From: Verrucomicrobiia bacterium
GTDB taxonomy: Bacteria; Verrucomicrobiota; Verrucomicrobiia; Verrucomicrobiales; DEV007
DNA length: 64,000 bases
Direction of reading: 5' to 3'
Assembly (NCBI GenBank): GCA_030425385.1
Contig: JAUIAH010000004.1
Coordinates: forward strand, 282,067-346,066
Shown: piece after piece, positions 17,703-26,355 of the stretch
How positions within the stretch are numbered: position 1 is the first letter of the stretch
Layout of the letters: every line of letters begins with the position of its first letter
The notes under the pieces: generated by a model
Database searches by the model: none
The model's input: only the letters and a program-made list of their open reading frames with translations
Told to the model about the DNA's origin: nothing
Made by a program: the position numbers and the translations under genes

Positions 17703-19538
17703 ATGTGTGGTATTGTTGGCTATATTGGAGATAAAGAGGCCGGTCAGGTCTTGATCAATGGGCTGCGTCGCCTGGAGTATCGCGGGTATGACTCCGCCGG
17801 CGTGTCGTTGACCAATGGTGACGAGTTGTGTGTGGTGAAGCGCCCGGGTAAAGTGGCGGCACTCAGTCAGGCGGTCCAAGAGGAACCAGGAAGTTTGCGT
17901 CAGCATCGCGTGGGCGTGGCGCATACACGATGGGCCACACATGGACCACCCACCCAGGTGAATGCGCATCCTCATCTGGATAGAAGTGGCCGCATCGCCA
18001 TGGTGCATAATGGGATCATTGAGAACTATCGCGATATTCGAGCCCATCTGGAGCAGAAAGGACATGCTTTCGATTCGGAAACAGATAGCGAAGTGCTAGC
18101 CCATTTGATTGGCGATTATTATCAAGGGAATCTGTTAGAAGCTGTGTGTGCGGCCTTGCAGAAAGTGGAGGGTACCTTTGGCATCGCAGTTATTTGTCAA
18201 GACGAACCGGATCAAGTCATCGCGGCCAGGCGGGGGAGCCCTATCGTTATTGGCGTGGGCAAGAACGAGTGTGTGGTTGCGAGTGATGCTGCCGCTGTGG
18301 TGGCCGTGACGCAACAAGTGATCTACCTGGATGATAACGATGTGGCCATTGTCACGCCGGGTGCGGTGGACATCCGCGATTTGAACAATGTTCCGGTCAA
18401 TCGAGAGATTTCAGAGCTTGAGTGGTCGGATACCTCAGCTGAGTTGGGCGGTTTCGAGCATTTCATGCTGAAGGAGATCCATGAGCAGCCAGACTCCATT
18501 CGCAATGCGATCCGCGGGCGAATGGATTTCGATAATGGGACAGCTGTCCTGTCAGGACTGGGGACGACACCGCGTGAAATTTCGGAGGTTCAACGCGCGA
18601 TCATCGTCGGTTGTGGAACCTCCATGAATGCGGGGATGGTGGGAGAGTATGCCTTTGAGAACTTCGCCGATATGCCGACAGAGGTGGAGCAAGCGGCAGA
18701 GTTCCGTTATCGGAATCCGATCATCAAGGCGAGCGATTTCGTTCTGGCAATCAGCCAATCGGGCGAGACTGCGGACACGCTTGCTGCCGTACGCGAGGCC
18801 ATTCAGAAGGGAGCGTGGGTCTCTGGTATCTGTAACGTGGTCGGTTCGACGATTGCTAGGGAAACTGGGCGTGGGATTTATTTGCATGCAGGACCGGAGA
18901 TCAGTGTTGCCTCGACCAAGGCGTTCACCTGTCAGGTGGCGGTCCTCCTTATGATTGCGCTCAAGTTCGGCCGTTGCGGACGGCTGTCGTGCACGAAGGG
19001 ACGCGAGATTGCCAAGGCGATCGAGTCATTGCCAATGCTAGTAGAACAGGTGTTAGAGCGGAATGACATCATCGCCAAGGAGGCTGAGAAATGGGTGGAA
19101 ACGGATCATGCCTTCTTCATAGGGAGAGGATATCAATTTCCGGTAGCTTTGGAAGGGGCCCTAAAGCTGAAAGAGATCAGTTACATTCATGCCGAAGGCT
19201 ACCATGCTGCTGAATTGAAGCATGGCCCAATCGCTCTGTTAGAGTCTGGTATTCCTGTGGTTGCGCTCGTGAATGAAGCCCCAGGCAAGGAGAAGACGAT
19301 TGGCAACGCGCATGAGTGCGCGGCGCGCGGCGCCCGCATTGTAGGACTGATAACAGAAGGGGACACGGAGACAGCAGCCCTGATGGATAGCGTGATCGAG
19401 ATCCCCAAGTGTCCTGACTACGTTGCGCCGGTGCCGATGGCTGTCGCCTTGCAGTTGCTTTCCTATCACGTCGCTCGCCTGCGTGGATGTGCGATCGATC
19501 AGCCTCGGAATCTCGCCAAGAGCGTGACGGTAGAGTAG
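17703..19538 (+). CDS. glmS: Glutamine--fructose-6-phosphate aminotransferase (isomerizing)
   Basis: A 611-residue enzyme making glucosamine-6-phosphate from fructose-6-phosphate and glutamine. The N-terminal nucleophile domain begins MCGIVGYIGDKEAGQVLING with the catalytic Cys2. GYDSAGVS and THGPPTQVNAHPH are substrate loops. Two SIS sugar-isomerase domains follow (VGCGTSMNAG, AISQSGETADTL, PEISVASTKAFT), and the C-terminal decapeptide PRNLAKSVTVE is canonical. The 37-nt gap to the preceding gene leaves no room for a glmS ribozyme. Confidence 0.97.
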   Translation: MCGIVGYIGDKEAGQVLINGLRRLEYRGYDSAGVSLTNGDELCVVKRPGKVAALSQAVQEEPGSLRQHRVGVAHTRWATHGPPTQVNAHPHLDRSGRIAMVHNGIIENYRDIRAHLEQKGHAFDSETDSEVLAHLIGDYYQGNLLEAVCAALQKVEGTFGIAVICQDEPDQVIAARRGSPIVIGVGKNECVVASDAAAVVAVTQQVIYLDDNDVAIVTPGAVDIRDLNNVPVNREISELEWSDTSAELGGFEHFMLKEIHEQPDSIRNAIRGRMDFDNGTAVLSGLGTTPREISEVQRAIIVGCGTSMNAGMVGEYAFENFADMPTEVEQAAEFRYRNPIIKASDFVLAISQSGETADTLAAVREAIQKGAWVSGICNVVGSTIARETGRGIYLHAGPEISVASTKAFTCQVAVLLMIALKFGRCGRLSCTKGREIAKAIESLPMLVEQVLERNDIIAKEAEKWVETDHAFFIGRGYQFPVALEGALKLKEISYIHAEGYHAAELKHGPIALLESGIPVVALVNEAPGKEKTIGNAHECAARGARIVGLITEGDTETAALMDSVIEIPKCPDYVAPVPMAVALQLLSYHVARLRGCAIDQPRNLAKSVTVE

Positions 19539-19542
19539 GGGA

Positions 19543-19565
19543 TACAAAGCGGACCTGGCTTTGTA
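19543..19565 (+). terminator. Hairpin after glmS, possible terminator
   Basis: TACAAAGC (19543-19550) and GCTTTGTA (19558-19565) form an 8-bp perfect stem with a 7-nt loop, 5 nt after the glmS stop. There is no T-run behind it, so termination is uncertain. Confidence 0.35.
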
Positions 19566-19605
19566 ATCGCCTTGCTTCGTTCGGCGTGCGAGAGACGTTG
19601 CCAAG

Positions 19606-20772
19606 ATGCCGTGGTTCCGTTTCTCGATTCATTGGTTCAGCCTCCTCTTTGTAGGGGCCGTGTTCGCCATCTTTGGTGGCTCCTTGATTCAGCCATTTGC
19701 GGCGTTCTCCCCGAGCGCGCATGAGCGGCACGCGGTCGTTCTCATTCATGGGTTGCGCAACAATGGTTCTGTGTGGGATGCGAAAGGTTACTTGGCATCC
19801 CTGCGTGATCATGATGCTTTTCATGTGGCCGGACATTGGGAAGACGATGCGCTCCGGCTTATCCCCAAAGAGACTCTCGATACCGTGCCGGTCTTCACGC
19901 TAACGCTTCCGGAGAATGGCACGGTTGATCTGCGCGAATCAGCGAAGTCTGTTGCGTCCATGCTCCGTGCAGCCCATGAGCAGGCCGGCATCGATTCCTT
20001 CACGCTGGTTGGGAAAAGCCTCGGGGGCATCGTGGCGCGTGAATATGTGAGTGGGCCACTCTATCAGGATAACGTCGATCATCTCATTACCATTTCATCG
20101 CCTCATCTCGGGAGTGAGTTAGCGTATCTGCCAGAAGCTTATGTGGCCATGAAAGCGTGGGTCACGCAACATTCCAACTGGGCCTGGCAAGAACCCCAAG
20201 GTTGGTGGGACACGGTGGAGAGAACGATCGCCCGCGAAGCCACCGGATGGGGCTTTGGCTTATTGAAAGAAGCGAAGGAACTTTCACTCAATGCCGGTTA
20301 TCCCATCGAGGCGCCCGGCCTACGCATGCTCTTGCCGCCAGAGGAGGGGAATTATCTTGCCGAACTCAATACGCGCGCACATCCCACCCAGATTCGTTAC
20401 ACGGCGATCATCGCCAAGGCGCATCCGGGTGATTATGGGTGGAAAGATCTGCGGTCCGATGTGCAGCGCCTGTGGGATGGGGACATCGCTGATCTGGGAA
20501 TGTTGCCAGTGGTTGCAGACGTCGGCCGTTCGCTGCTGCATGTGTGTCGCCATGGACTGGATACCCATGCTGGGTCTCTGGTAGGCGATGGGGTGGTGTC
20601 CGAACCTTCGCAGGACCTTTCGCGCGTGCACGCCTTCCGTCACGGCTCAGGACTTCGGGTGGAAACAATCACGTTGGAGGCTGGTCATCACCAAGTGCAT
20701 CATCATGTGCATCTGCCAGAACTGCTTCTCCCTCGTCTTGCAGCCACTGGAGCGCTTCCTCACGAGAGCTGA
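19606..20772 (+). CDS. Alpha/beta-hydrolase, lipase/PGAP1-like
   Basis: A 388-residue esterase or lipase. An N-terminal hydrophobic segment (about residues 7-32) is a signal peptide or anchor. The core has VVLIHGLRNNGSVW (oxyanion HG motif, about residue 45), the nucleophile elbow VGKSLGGIVAREY (Ser about 137), and HLITISSPHLGSEL, typical of lipases that act on long-chain substrates. A late histidine cluster, LEAGHHQVHHHVHLP, probably supplies the catalytic His. The last 104 bp overlap the convergent CCA-adding enzyme gene. Confidence 0.78.
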   Translation: MPWFRFSIHWFSLLFVGAVFAIFGGSLIQPFAAFSPSAHERHAVVLIHGLRNNGSVWDAKGYLASLRDHDAFHVAGHWEDDALRLIPKETLDTVPVFTLTLPENGTVDLRESAKSVASMLRAAHEQAGIDSFTLVGKSLGGIVAREYVSGPLYQDNVDHLITISSPHLGSELAYLPEAYVAMKAWVTQHSNWAWQEPQGWWDTVERTIAREATGWGFGLLKEAKELSLNAGYPIEAPGLRMLLPPEEGNYLAELNTRAHPTQIRYTAIIAKAHPGDYGWKDLRSDVQRLWDGDIADLGMLPVVADVGRSLLHVCRHGLDTHAGSLVGDGVVSEPSQDLSRVHAFRHGSGLRVETITLEAGHHQVHHHVHLPELLLPRLAATGALPHES

Positions 20773-22051
20773 GTTTGCCCTCTAACTGCCGATTCTGAAT
20801 TGCTCGGAGCACTTTCCCCAACTTGGGCCCGCCTTCCCAACCGCGTGCCATGAGATCATGTCCATTTACCAACGGCTTGGGAATGAGCGGTTCATTGGCA
20901 AATGCCTCCGCCTTTTCGAGTAGAAATTGGTGATTGTCTAAGAGCCCATTGCTGCCCGCACAGTCTACTCGGTGTAGTTCTAACTCATCGTCAAAAGTGG
21001 GGCGCGCCATGAAGCGCTTGAGCTTGGCCACGCGCATCTTCTGCACATCCTTGAACATCATGTGATTTGCGACGGCGACGACCGTGGCCTCGATGATGTC
21101 ATTCGAATAGCGGAGACGACGCAGGATTTCCTCAGCCATCCGGGCACCGACTTGATCGTGTCCATTGAATCGGATGCGATCTTCTGCGGGGTCGTAGCTG
21201 TAGGTCGCAGGCTTCGCGATATCGTGGAAGAGCACAGACAGCACGAGCGGAAGCGAGGCCTCGTCCGGCAACAGATCGAGCATGAGACGTGTGTGGACAA
21301 ACACATCCCCCTCGGGATGCCACTGAGGAGGCTGTTCACACCCTTGTAGTTCCATGATCTCGGGCAGGATGGCATGCATCAAGCCGGAACCCACGAGGAG
21401 ATCAAATCCCTTCACGCGCTGCGGGTGCGTCCAGAGACGATCGAGTTCATCGCGAATCCGCTCCGGGCTGATACGGTTGATAGCGTCTGCATGCCGCTGG
21501 ATTGCCGCCCAGGTCTCGTCTTCGATAGAGACCCCTAGCACCGTGGCGAAACGAATCGCGCGCAGGAGTCGCAGGTGATCCTCCGCGAAGCGCGCGTCCG
21601 GTTCACCAATGGCGCGGAGCACCCCAGCGTCCAAGTCTGCTTGACCACCCACAAAGTCTAACAAACGCTCGGAAATAGGGTCATAGAAGAGCCCATTCAT
21701 GGTGAAGTCGCGGCGTGAAGCGTCTTCCTCAATGGTTGCGAAGGTGACGGAATCGGGTTTGCGCCCGTCTTCATAGGAGCCATCGGTGCGGAAGGTGGCA
21801 ATCTCAATGGGGTGACCCTGCACGTGAACCAAGACCACACCGAAATGCGCCCCCACCGTGTGGGCTTTCGGATACAAGGCTGTGACCTCTTCGGGTCGTG
21901 CGCTCGTGGCCACATCGTAATCCTTCGGCACGCGCCCCATGCGCTCGTCGCGGACACAGCCGCCCGCAAAGACGGCTTCGAAGCCTTCCTTCTGCAATCG
22001 TGCGACAACGGAAACCGCCGCCTTTCTCATCTCTGAACCCATGTTCTGCAT
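20669..22051 (-). CDS. cca: CCA tRNA nucleotidyltransferase / poly(A) polymerase family with HD domain
   Basis: A 460-residue class II nucleotidyltransferase that adds or repairs the 3' CCA of tRNA, or in some relatives adds poly(A). The head domain has AVFAGGCVRDERMGRVPKDY with the following DVAT (GGxxRD and DxD catalytic motifs), RRDFTMNGLFYDP and EDHLRLLRAIRFA. A C-terminal HD phosphohydrolase-like region carries VFHDIAK and ANHMMF. The start is uncertain among ATGs at 22051, 22042 and 22030; GAGAAGG lies just upstream of the first. The 3' end overlaps the convergent lipase gene. Confidence 0.88.
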   Translation of the reverse strand: MQNMGSEMRKAAVSVVARLQKEGFEAVFAGGCVRDERMGRVPKDYDVATSARPEEVTALYPKAHTVGAHFGVVLVHVQGHPIEIATFRTDGSYEDGRKPDSVTFATIEEDASRRDFTMNGLFYDPISERLLDFVGGQADLDAGVLRAIGEPDARFAEDHLRLLRAIRFATVLGVSIEDETWAAIQRHADAINRISPERIRDELDRLWTHPQRVKGFDLLVGSGLMHAILPEIMELQGCEQPPQWHPEGDVFVHTRLMLDLLPDEASLPLVLSVLFHDIAKPATYSYDPAEDRIRFNGHDQVGARMAEEILRRLRYSNDIIEATVVAVANHMMFKDVQKMRVAKLKRFMARPTFDDELELHRVDCAGSNGLLDNHQFLLEKAEAFANEPLIPKPLVNGHDLMARGWEGGPKLGKVLRAIQNRQLEGKLSSREEALQWLQDEGEAVLADAHDDALGDDQPPT

Positions 22052-22099
22052 CGCCTTCTCACTTAGCCCTCGGAGAGATTGCTCGATAGTCAAGCTCCG

Positions 22100-22128
22100 T
22101 TGACAAATGCGTGGGGACCAGTCACTTA
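22100..22128 (+). promoter_or_regulatory. Candidate promoter of prepilin peptidase gene, leaderless geometry
   Basis: Consensus TTGACA (22100-22105), 17-nt spacer and CACTTA (22123-22128). The ATG at 22137 is 8 nt downstream. The box sits in the divergent gap shared with the CCA enzyme gene. Confidence 0.5.
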
Positions 22129-22136
22129 CCTCGTCC

Positions 22137-23279
22137 ATGGATTCTAGCGAACTTCTTCATGTCTTTCTGACAGCCACGGCTGGAGTCCTCGGTGCCTGCG
22201 TGGGGAGCTTTCTCAATGTGGTGATCTATCGATTACCCCGCACAGATTGCCAGGTTCACAAACCGAACCGGTCCTTCTGTCCCAACTGTAAGAAACAGAT
22301 TCCCTGGTATCTCAACATTCCCATCATCGCGTGGATCCTACTCGGGGCCAAGTGTCACAATTGCAAGAAGCCCATTAGTTGGCGCTACCCAGCCATCGAA
22401 GCTCTCACCGCAGTGATGTTTGTGTGGATTTGGAGCCACTTTGGCGGAGTCGATACCTGGCCTACCGCCATCGCCTATTGGATTCTCATCGCCATCTTCA
22501 TCTCGGCCACCTTTATCGATCTCGAGCACATGATCATTCCGAATGTGCTCACGTTAGGGGGGGCTGCCGTGGGCATTGTCGCCTGTGCCTTGGTACCCAC
22601 GCTCATGGGGGACTTTGCAGGAAGGCCGTTTCATGCCGTCGGCTGGTCCATCTTTGGAGCGCTCGTGGGGTATGGCATCCTATGGGCTGTCATCTCGATG
22701 GGAAAAGTGCTCTTCGGTAAGCGATCCATTGAGTTTGAAGGACAGCAGTCGTGGATCCTCTCAGAACACGAAGGGGAAGACAACCCTATCTTGGAAATCG
22801 GTGAGGATGAGAAGATCAGTTGGGGGGACATCTTCTTTCGAGACTCCGATCGGCTGCGGTTCTCAGCCGGGGAGATCACCCTCTATCACAAGGATTCGAG
22901 CGAGCGCGAAACCCTTTCCTACGAATCGCTCGTCTTCTGCTTTGATCACTTCTTCATTGACGACGCCCGCTATGGTATTGAGACCGTCTCCAAGCTGGAG
23001 GGTAAAGCTGGATCAGTCGTCATGTCGCGTGAAGCCATGGGCTTTGGCGATGCCAAGTTTGAAGCCTGCATCGGAGCCTTTCTCGGTTGGAAAGCCGTTC
23101 CCTTCAGTCTCTTCGCCGGATCTATTCTCGGATGCGTCGTCTGGTTGTTAGGGAAATGCCTCGGCAAGGATGTTAGCAAACAACTCCCTTTCGGCCCCTA
23201 CCTCGCTGTCGGTGCGCTCATCTGGCTCTTCGCTGGAGAAGAGATCGTCCACTGGTATCTCACGCTGGCACGCTCTTAG
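22137..23279 (+). CDS. Type IV prepilin peptidase / leader peptidase with long internal insert
   Basis: A 380-residue inner-membrane aspartic protease that would process and N-methylate type IV pilin or type II secretion pseudopilin leaders. The cytoplasmic zinc loop has two CxxC pairs (CPNCKKQIPWY and CHNCKKPISWRYP). Catalytic aspartates lie in IDLEHMIIPN (about residue 125) and in GFGDAK. GxGD-type enzymes are usually 250-290 residues. The excess is an insert of roughly 100 residues (about 195-300, DRLRFSAGEITLYHKDSSER) between helices. No pilus genes are adjacent. Confidence 0.9.
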   Translation: MDSSELLHVFLTATAGVLGACVGSFLNVVIYRLPRTDCQVHKPNRSFCPNCKKQIPWYLNIPIIAWILLGAKCHNCKKPISWRYPAIEALTAVMFVWIWSHFGGVDTWPTAIAYWILIAIFISATFIDLEHMIIPNVLTLGGAAVGIVACALVPTLMGDFAGRPFHAVGWSIFGALVGYGILWAVISMGKVLFGKRSIEFEGQQSWILSEHEGEDNPILEIGEDEKISWGDIFFRDSDRLRFSAGEITLYHKDSSERETLSYESLVFCFDHFFIDDARYGIETVSKLEGKAGSVVMSREAMGFGDAKFEACIGAFLGWKAVPFSLFAGSILGCVVWLLGKCLGKDVSKQLPFGPYLAVGALIWLFAGEEIVHWYLTLARS

Positions 23280-23281
23280 TG

Positions 23282-24499
23282 TTAGGGCACTCCAAGCCAT
23301 TTGCGTTCCTCCGGACTGAGGCTTGGGATGTAGGCCTGTGCTGAGACGGGAGCCCTACGTCTCCAGTGATTCCAGAATTCGCGAGCCATCCGTTGTCGCA
23401 AGGGTATGCCGCTGATGACGCGGGTCCACTCGAAGCCTGTGGCTGGATCAATGTACTGAAGGCGGCGAAGAAACCCGCGGATGGCCCAGTCGGTTTCCTC
23501 CCCAGGAGGGAGCTTGCTCAGCCATTCCGCGCAGGCGTTGGGGGAGTCGCGTGCCCATGTTTCCGCGAAATCATCCAGATAGTTCGCGCGATCGTGCATT
23601 GATGGCGCGTGGGTATGGAGCTTTTCAAGCAGCCAATCGGGAGCGTCAGAAAGTTCTTCTGCTAGGGCGCTGTTGGCGACGATGACGGCAATGGTACAGA
23701 TCTCGGAGTCTGTGAGGTTCTGCGAGGACATCCACTGCTGAACGTCGTGGAATCCACCTGCTGAAGTCCATGTTGCCAGGGTCCCGGCCATAGCAGAAGT
23801 GCGGCTATCCGAAGGTGGTTGCTCTGTCAAAAGTGCCAGGGCAGTCGCTCGTGTTTCCGAATGGTGTGAGGCACCACGTGCGAGGCATTCCGCGCTGTAA
23901 GGGATGCTGCTATGGTCGGCAAGTTTCGGTTCGGGCAGGGTGAGCCACGCGTCCAAGGCGGCCTTGGGATCGCGCTGCGCCCATTCGTGAAGAAAGCTCG
24001 TCGTCGCATTGTGCACATTGCTCGAACGGTCTTCTGACGGATCGAGCGTGGCCACAAAGGCGAGCGTTGCCTCCGGGTCTTCACGACCCCAGTGCTCAAT
24101 GATGTTGAAGTAGGCGTGAGAGCGTTTGAGACCATGAAAGTGCTCACGCACGAGTGCGATGGTGCCTGCAGGATCTCGCGCGACCATGGTTTGAATGAGC
24201 CAGCGTAACTCACGTTTGCCTAGTCTATCTTTGTTAGGATCTTCCGTGGCCATCGTCGCGAAGGTCGTCCGGAGTTCAGCGAGGCTCGCCCTTTCTAGCT
24301 CTTTCCAAAGGGTTCTCCAATCGTCGCCCTTGGCATTGTTCATGCTCGAGAGGATGGCACTCACGGGGGCTTGGCGGTGGGGCGGTGGGGGACTGACAAC
24401 CTTAGCTGGCTGGAGATGAAGCGGCTCGGGTCTGCCAAGCCAATGGCCGAATCCAACGCCCACAAGCGCCATGACGGTGATGCAGAGGAAGTGTTTCAT
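23282..24499 (-). CDS. Exported helical-repeat protein, partner of the fused sigma factor
   Basis: A 405-residue protein with no assigned function. MKHFLCITVMALVGVGFGHWLG is a signal peptide or membrane anchor, followed by a proline-rich linker. The rest is alpha-helical, with recurring units of the type WGREDPEATLAFVATL, WAQRDPKAALDAWLTLP and WARDSPNACAEWLSKLP, i.e. a degenerate repeat around W..(D/S)P.A...WL..L. The same unit style occurs in the C-terminal domain of the upstream sigma factor, with which it overlaps by 4 bp (ATGA). This suggests a shared extracytoplasmic scaffold. Confidence 0.72.
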   Translation of the reverse strand: MKHFLCITVMALVGVGFGHWLGRPEPLHLQPAKVVSPPPPHRQAPVSAILSSMNNAKGDDWRTLWKELERASLAELRTTFATMATEDPNKDRLGKRELRWLIQTMVARDPAGTIALVREHFHGLKRSHAYFNIIEHWGREDPEATLAFVATLDPSEDRSSNVHNATTSFLHEWAQRDPKAALDAWLTLPEPKLADHSSIPYSAECLARGASHHSETRATALALLTEQPPSDSRTSAMAGTLATWTSAGGFHDVQQWMSSQNLTDSEICTIAVIVANSALAEELSDAPDWLLEKLHTHAPSMHDRANYLDDFAETWARDSPNACAEWLSKLPPGEETDWAIRGFLRRLQYIDPATGFEWTRVISGIPLRQRMAREFWNHWRRRAPVSAQAYIPSLSPEERKWLGVP

Positions 24500-26235
24500 C
24501 GTTGTGTTTGGAAACTGTCGACGGCCCTTTGGAGATCGTCGCGGGTGAGGTCGTGCTTTCCTAACCAAGTAACCGCTGCTTCGGGAGATTGGCGGTTCCA
24601 CTTTGCGACATGCCGATCCAGAAAGTGATCGCGAGCCTCCTCGGGAGCATGCTTCCACGCAAAGCCAAGCGCACTTGCGAAATCGTTCGTGCCGATCTCG
24701 GCTTGTTCGACAATCTTGTCTAACAGAGGAACTACGGTGTCGCCTCGGCTGAAGTTCATCTGCGAGAATGCTTCCACCATGGCATCATGGGTATCGATGT
24801 GGCGAAGGATGCTCCCGGCAAAGATGGAAGCGCGATCCATTTCCTCCTCAACGGCGGCGAGGCAATCGAGCGTCACTTCCCGAAGCTCAGGGCTGCTCAT
24901 GGATTGGAACATCCCGTAGGATTCTTGTCGCTCAAGATAGGGGATCTCTAGCAGAAGCGACATCGCGAATGCGGGATCAGTGGCGCTTGCAGTCCGTGCC
25001 AAGGACTCCGTGAGGGACATACGCATAGAATGGGGAATAGACTGACGTTTTAACCACGAGCCGGCGGCTTGGTGATCAACATTTCCCCAGATATCAAGGA
25101 TGGTATGAAGGCGATTGCCGCGTTTCCAAGAGAAGCTGTCCTCGTGAACGCGCTGGATGGCTTCATTGGCAATGGCTTCGCTATCGTGATGGGCGAGCGT
25201 TGTCACCAAGATTCGGCTCATGAGACGGTGCAGCGTCGCATTGTAGCGGTGGTCATGATCGAGCAGTTCAAGGGCTGCAAGGCTTTCGTTAGGGGTGAAA
25301 CTATCCATCACCCGCCGATGATCATCGTAAGCCTTCGCGTTCCACAGATCGACGGCGAGTTGCAAACGCTTGTCGATAGGCTGGACAAGCTCTTCTGGGC
25401 GAAGCGCTACACGCGGGTGCCGATGCTCTGGGAGCACGCTGAGCGTGGGATGATCTTGCAGGGTGCTCGTGCCAATCACATCGGGAGAGCGCTGTCGGCT
25501 GACCCAATAACTGACTGACGAACTGGCCACAAAGACGCTGATACCCAACAAGAGCCAGGCGGGTGTGAGAACGGTGGAAGTCTTGATAGAGGGCAACGCT
25601 TGCTGGGCCACGGCGGAAGCGCCGTGGGCGGGCGTTGAGGAAGATGAGAAACCCACCGCAAGGCTGGCAGTGAGTGCGGTGGTGGATCTCACAGAGACCT
25701 GCCGTTTCTCGAGATGGCTCTGAAGTTTGGTTAGTGCGCGCGCTACCCGTACGCGGGCAGTGTCCTCTTTCACGCCGAGTCGTTGCCCGATCGTGCGGTG
25801 AGAGGCACCTTCGTAGAATCGCAGGAGAATGGCGGAGCGGTCCTCGTCCTTGAGCGCATCCAATGCCGCATCAATGACAGGGGCTATGGCTTTCCAGTCA
25901 TGGGATTCATCGTTTCGGTGCATTTGTAAGGAAGTGGCTGCCTCAGCTTCTCGGCGACGTCGCCTTTCCTCGCCACGGACGTGGTTGATGGCCAGTGAAC
26001 GCGTGGTGCGATGAAGCCAAGCGACTAACGGAATCTTAGAAGGCACAGCACGTGGCTTGGTCGCCAGTTTGGTAAAGACTTGTTGAGCGATGTCGCGTGC
26101 GGCGGCGTCACTCCGGGTGATCCGTCTCGCGGCCTGAGTGACCAGCGGGAGATAACGGTGCACCAGGTCCTCAAAGGCTCGGTGGCAGCCTGACTGGCCG
26201 TAGTTCTCCAATAGTTGGGCGTCGTCTGATGGCAT
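24496..26235 (-). CDS. ECF-type sigma factor fused to a membrane-anchored repeat domain
   Basis: A 579-residue protein. Residues 1-185 are a sigma-70 family factor: region 2 (FEDLVHRYLPLVTQAARRIT, then IPLVAWLHRTTRSLAINHVR) and region 4 (DALKDEDRSAILLRFYEGAS, then the helix-turn-helix HRTIGQRLGVKEDTARVRV). A single helix at about 221-244 (PAWLLLGISVFVASSSVSYW) then leads to about 335 residues of helical repeats outside the membrane. So a transcription factor is tethered and carries its own sensor-like domain. The start ATG gives MPSDDAQLLENYGQSG. A BlaI-type palindrome lies 62-79 bp upstream. I propose regulation by that operator, which is inference. Confidence 0.83.
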   Translation of the reverse strand: MPSDDAQLLENYGQSGCHRAFEDLVHRYLPLVTQAARRITRSDAAARDIAQQVFTKLATKPRAVPSKIPLVAWLHRTTRSLAINHVRGEERRRRREAEAATSLQMHRNDESHDWKAIAPVIDAALDALKDEDRSAILLRFYEGASHRTIGQRLGVKEDTARVRVARALTKLQSHLEKRQVSVRSTTALTASLAVGFSSSSTPAHGASAVAQQALPSIKTSTVLTPAWLLLGISVFVASSSVSYWVSRQRSPDVIGTSTLQDHPTLSVLPEHRHPRVALRPEELVQPIDKRLQLAVDLWNAKAYDDHRRVMDSFTPNESLAALELLDHDHRYNATLHRLMSRILVTTLAHHDSEAIANEAIQRVHEDSFSWKRGNRLHTILDIWGNVDHQAAGSWLKRQSIPHSMRMSLTESLARTASATDPAFAMSLLLEIPYLERQESYGMFQSMSSPELREVTLDCLAAVEEEMDRASIFAGSILRHIDTHDAMVEAFSQMNFSRGDTVVPLLDKIVEQAEIGTNDFASALGFAWKHAPEEARDHFLDRHVAKWNRQSPEAAVTWLGKHDLTRDDLQRAVDSFQTQR

Positions 26236-26296
26236 CGTTTGCCTAGTATTCACCGCCAAACGGAGAATCGGACAGAATTCTGCGACAATTGTGGTT

Positions 26297-26314
26297 TCAC
26301 CAAATATTTGGTGA
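26297..26314. promoter_or_regulatory. Palindromic operator 1 (probable BlaI-family site)
   Basis: Perfect 18-bp palindrome TCACCAAATATTTGGTGA. It lies between the divergent sigma-factor and BlaI-family genes, 41 bp centre to centre from operator 2, i.e. about four helical turns, which would allow two dimers on one face. Confidence 0.75.
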
Positions 26315-26320
26315 TAGAGC

Positions 26321-26348
26321 TTGACTCCGTCTGCTAAGCACCAAATAT
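26321..26348 (+). promoter_or_regulatory. Candidate BlaI-gene promoter with -10 inside operator 2
   Basis: TTGACT (26321-26326), 16-nt spacer and AAATAT (26343-26348). The -10 lies within operator 2 and ends 7 nt before the ATG at 26356, so repressor binding would occlude the promoter and the mRNA would be leaderless. Confidence 0.6.
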
Positions 26349-26355
26349 TTGGTGC
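26338..26355. promoter_or_regulatory. Palindromic operator 2 abutting the BlaI start codon
   Basis: Perfect 18-bp palindrome GCACCAAATATTTGGTGC, sharing its 16-bp core with operator 1. The ATG of the BlaI-family repressor gene begins at the very next base, so the site overlaps the -10 region and the predicted transcription start. Confidence 0.8.
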
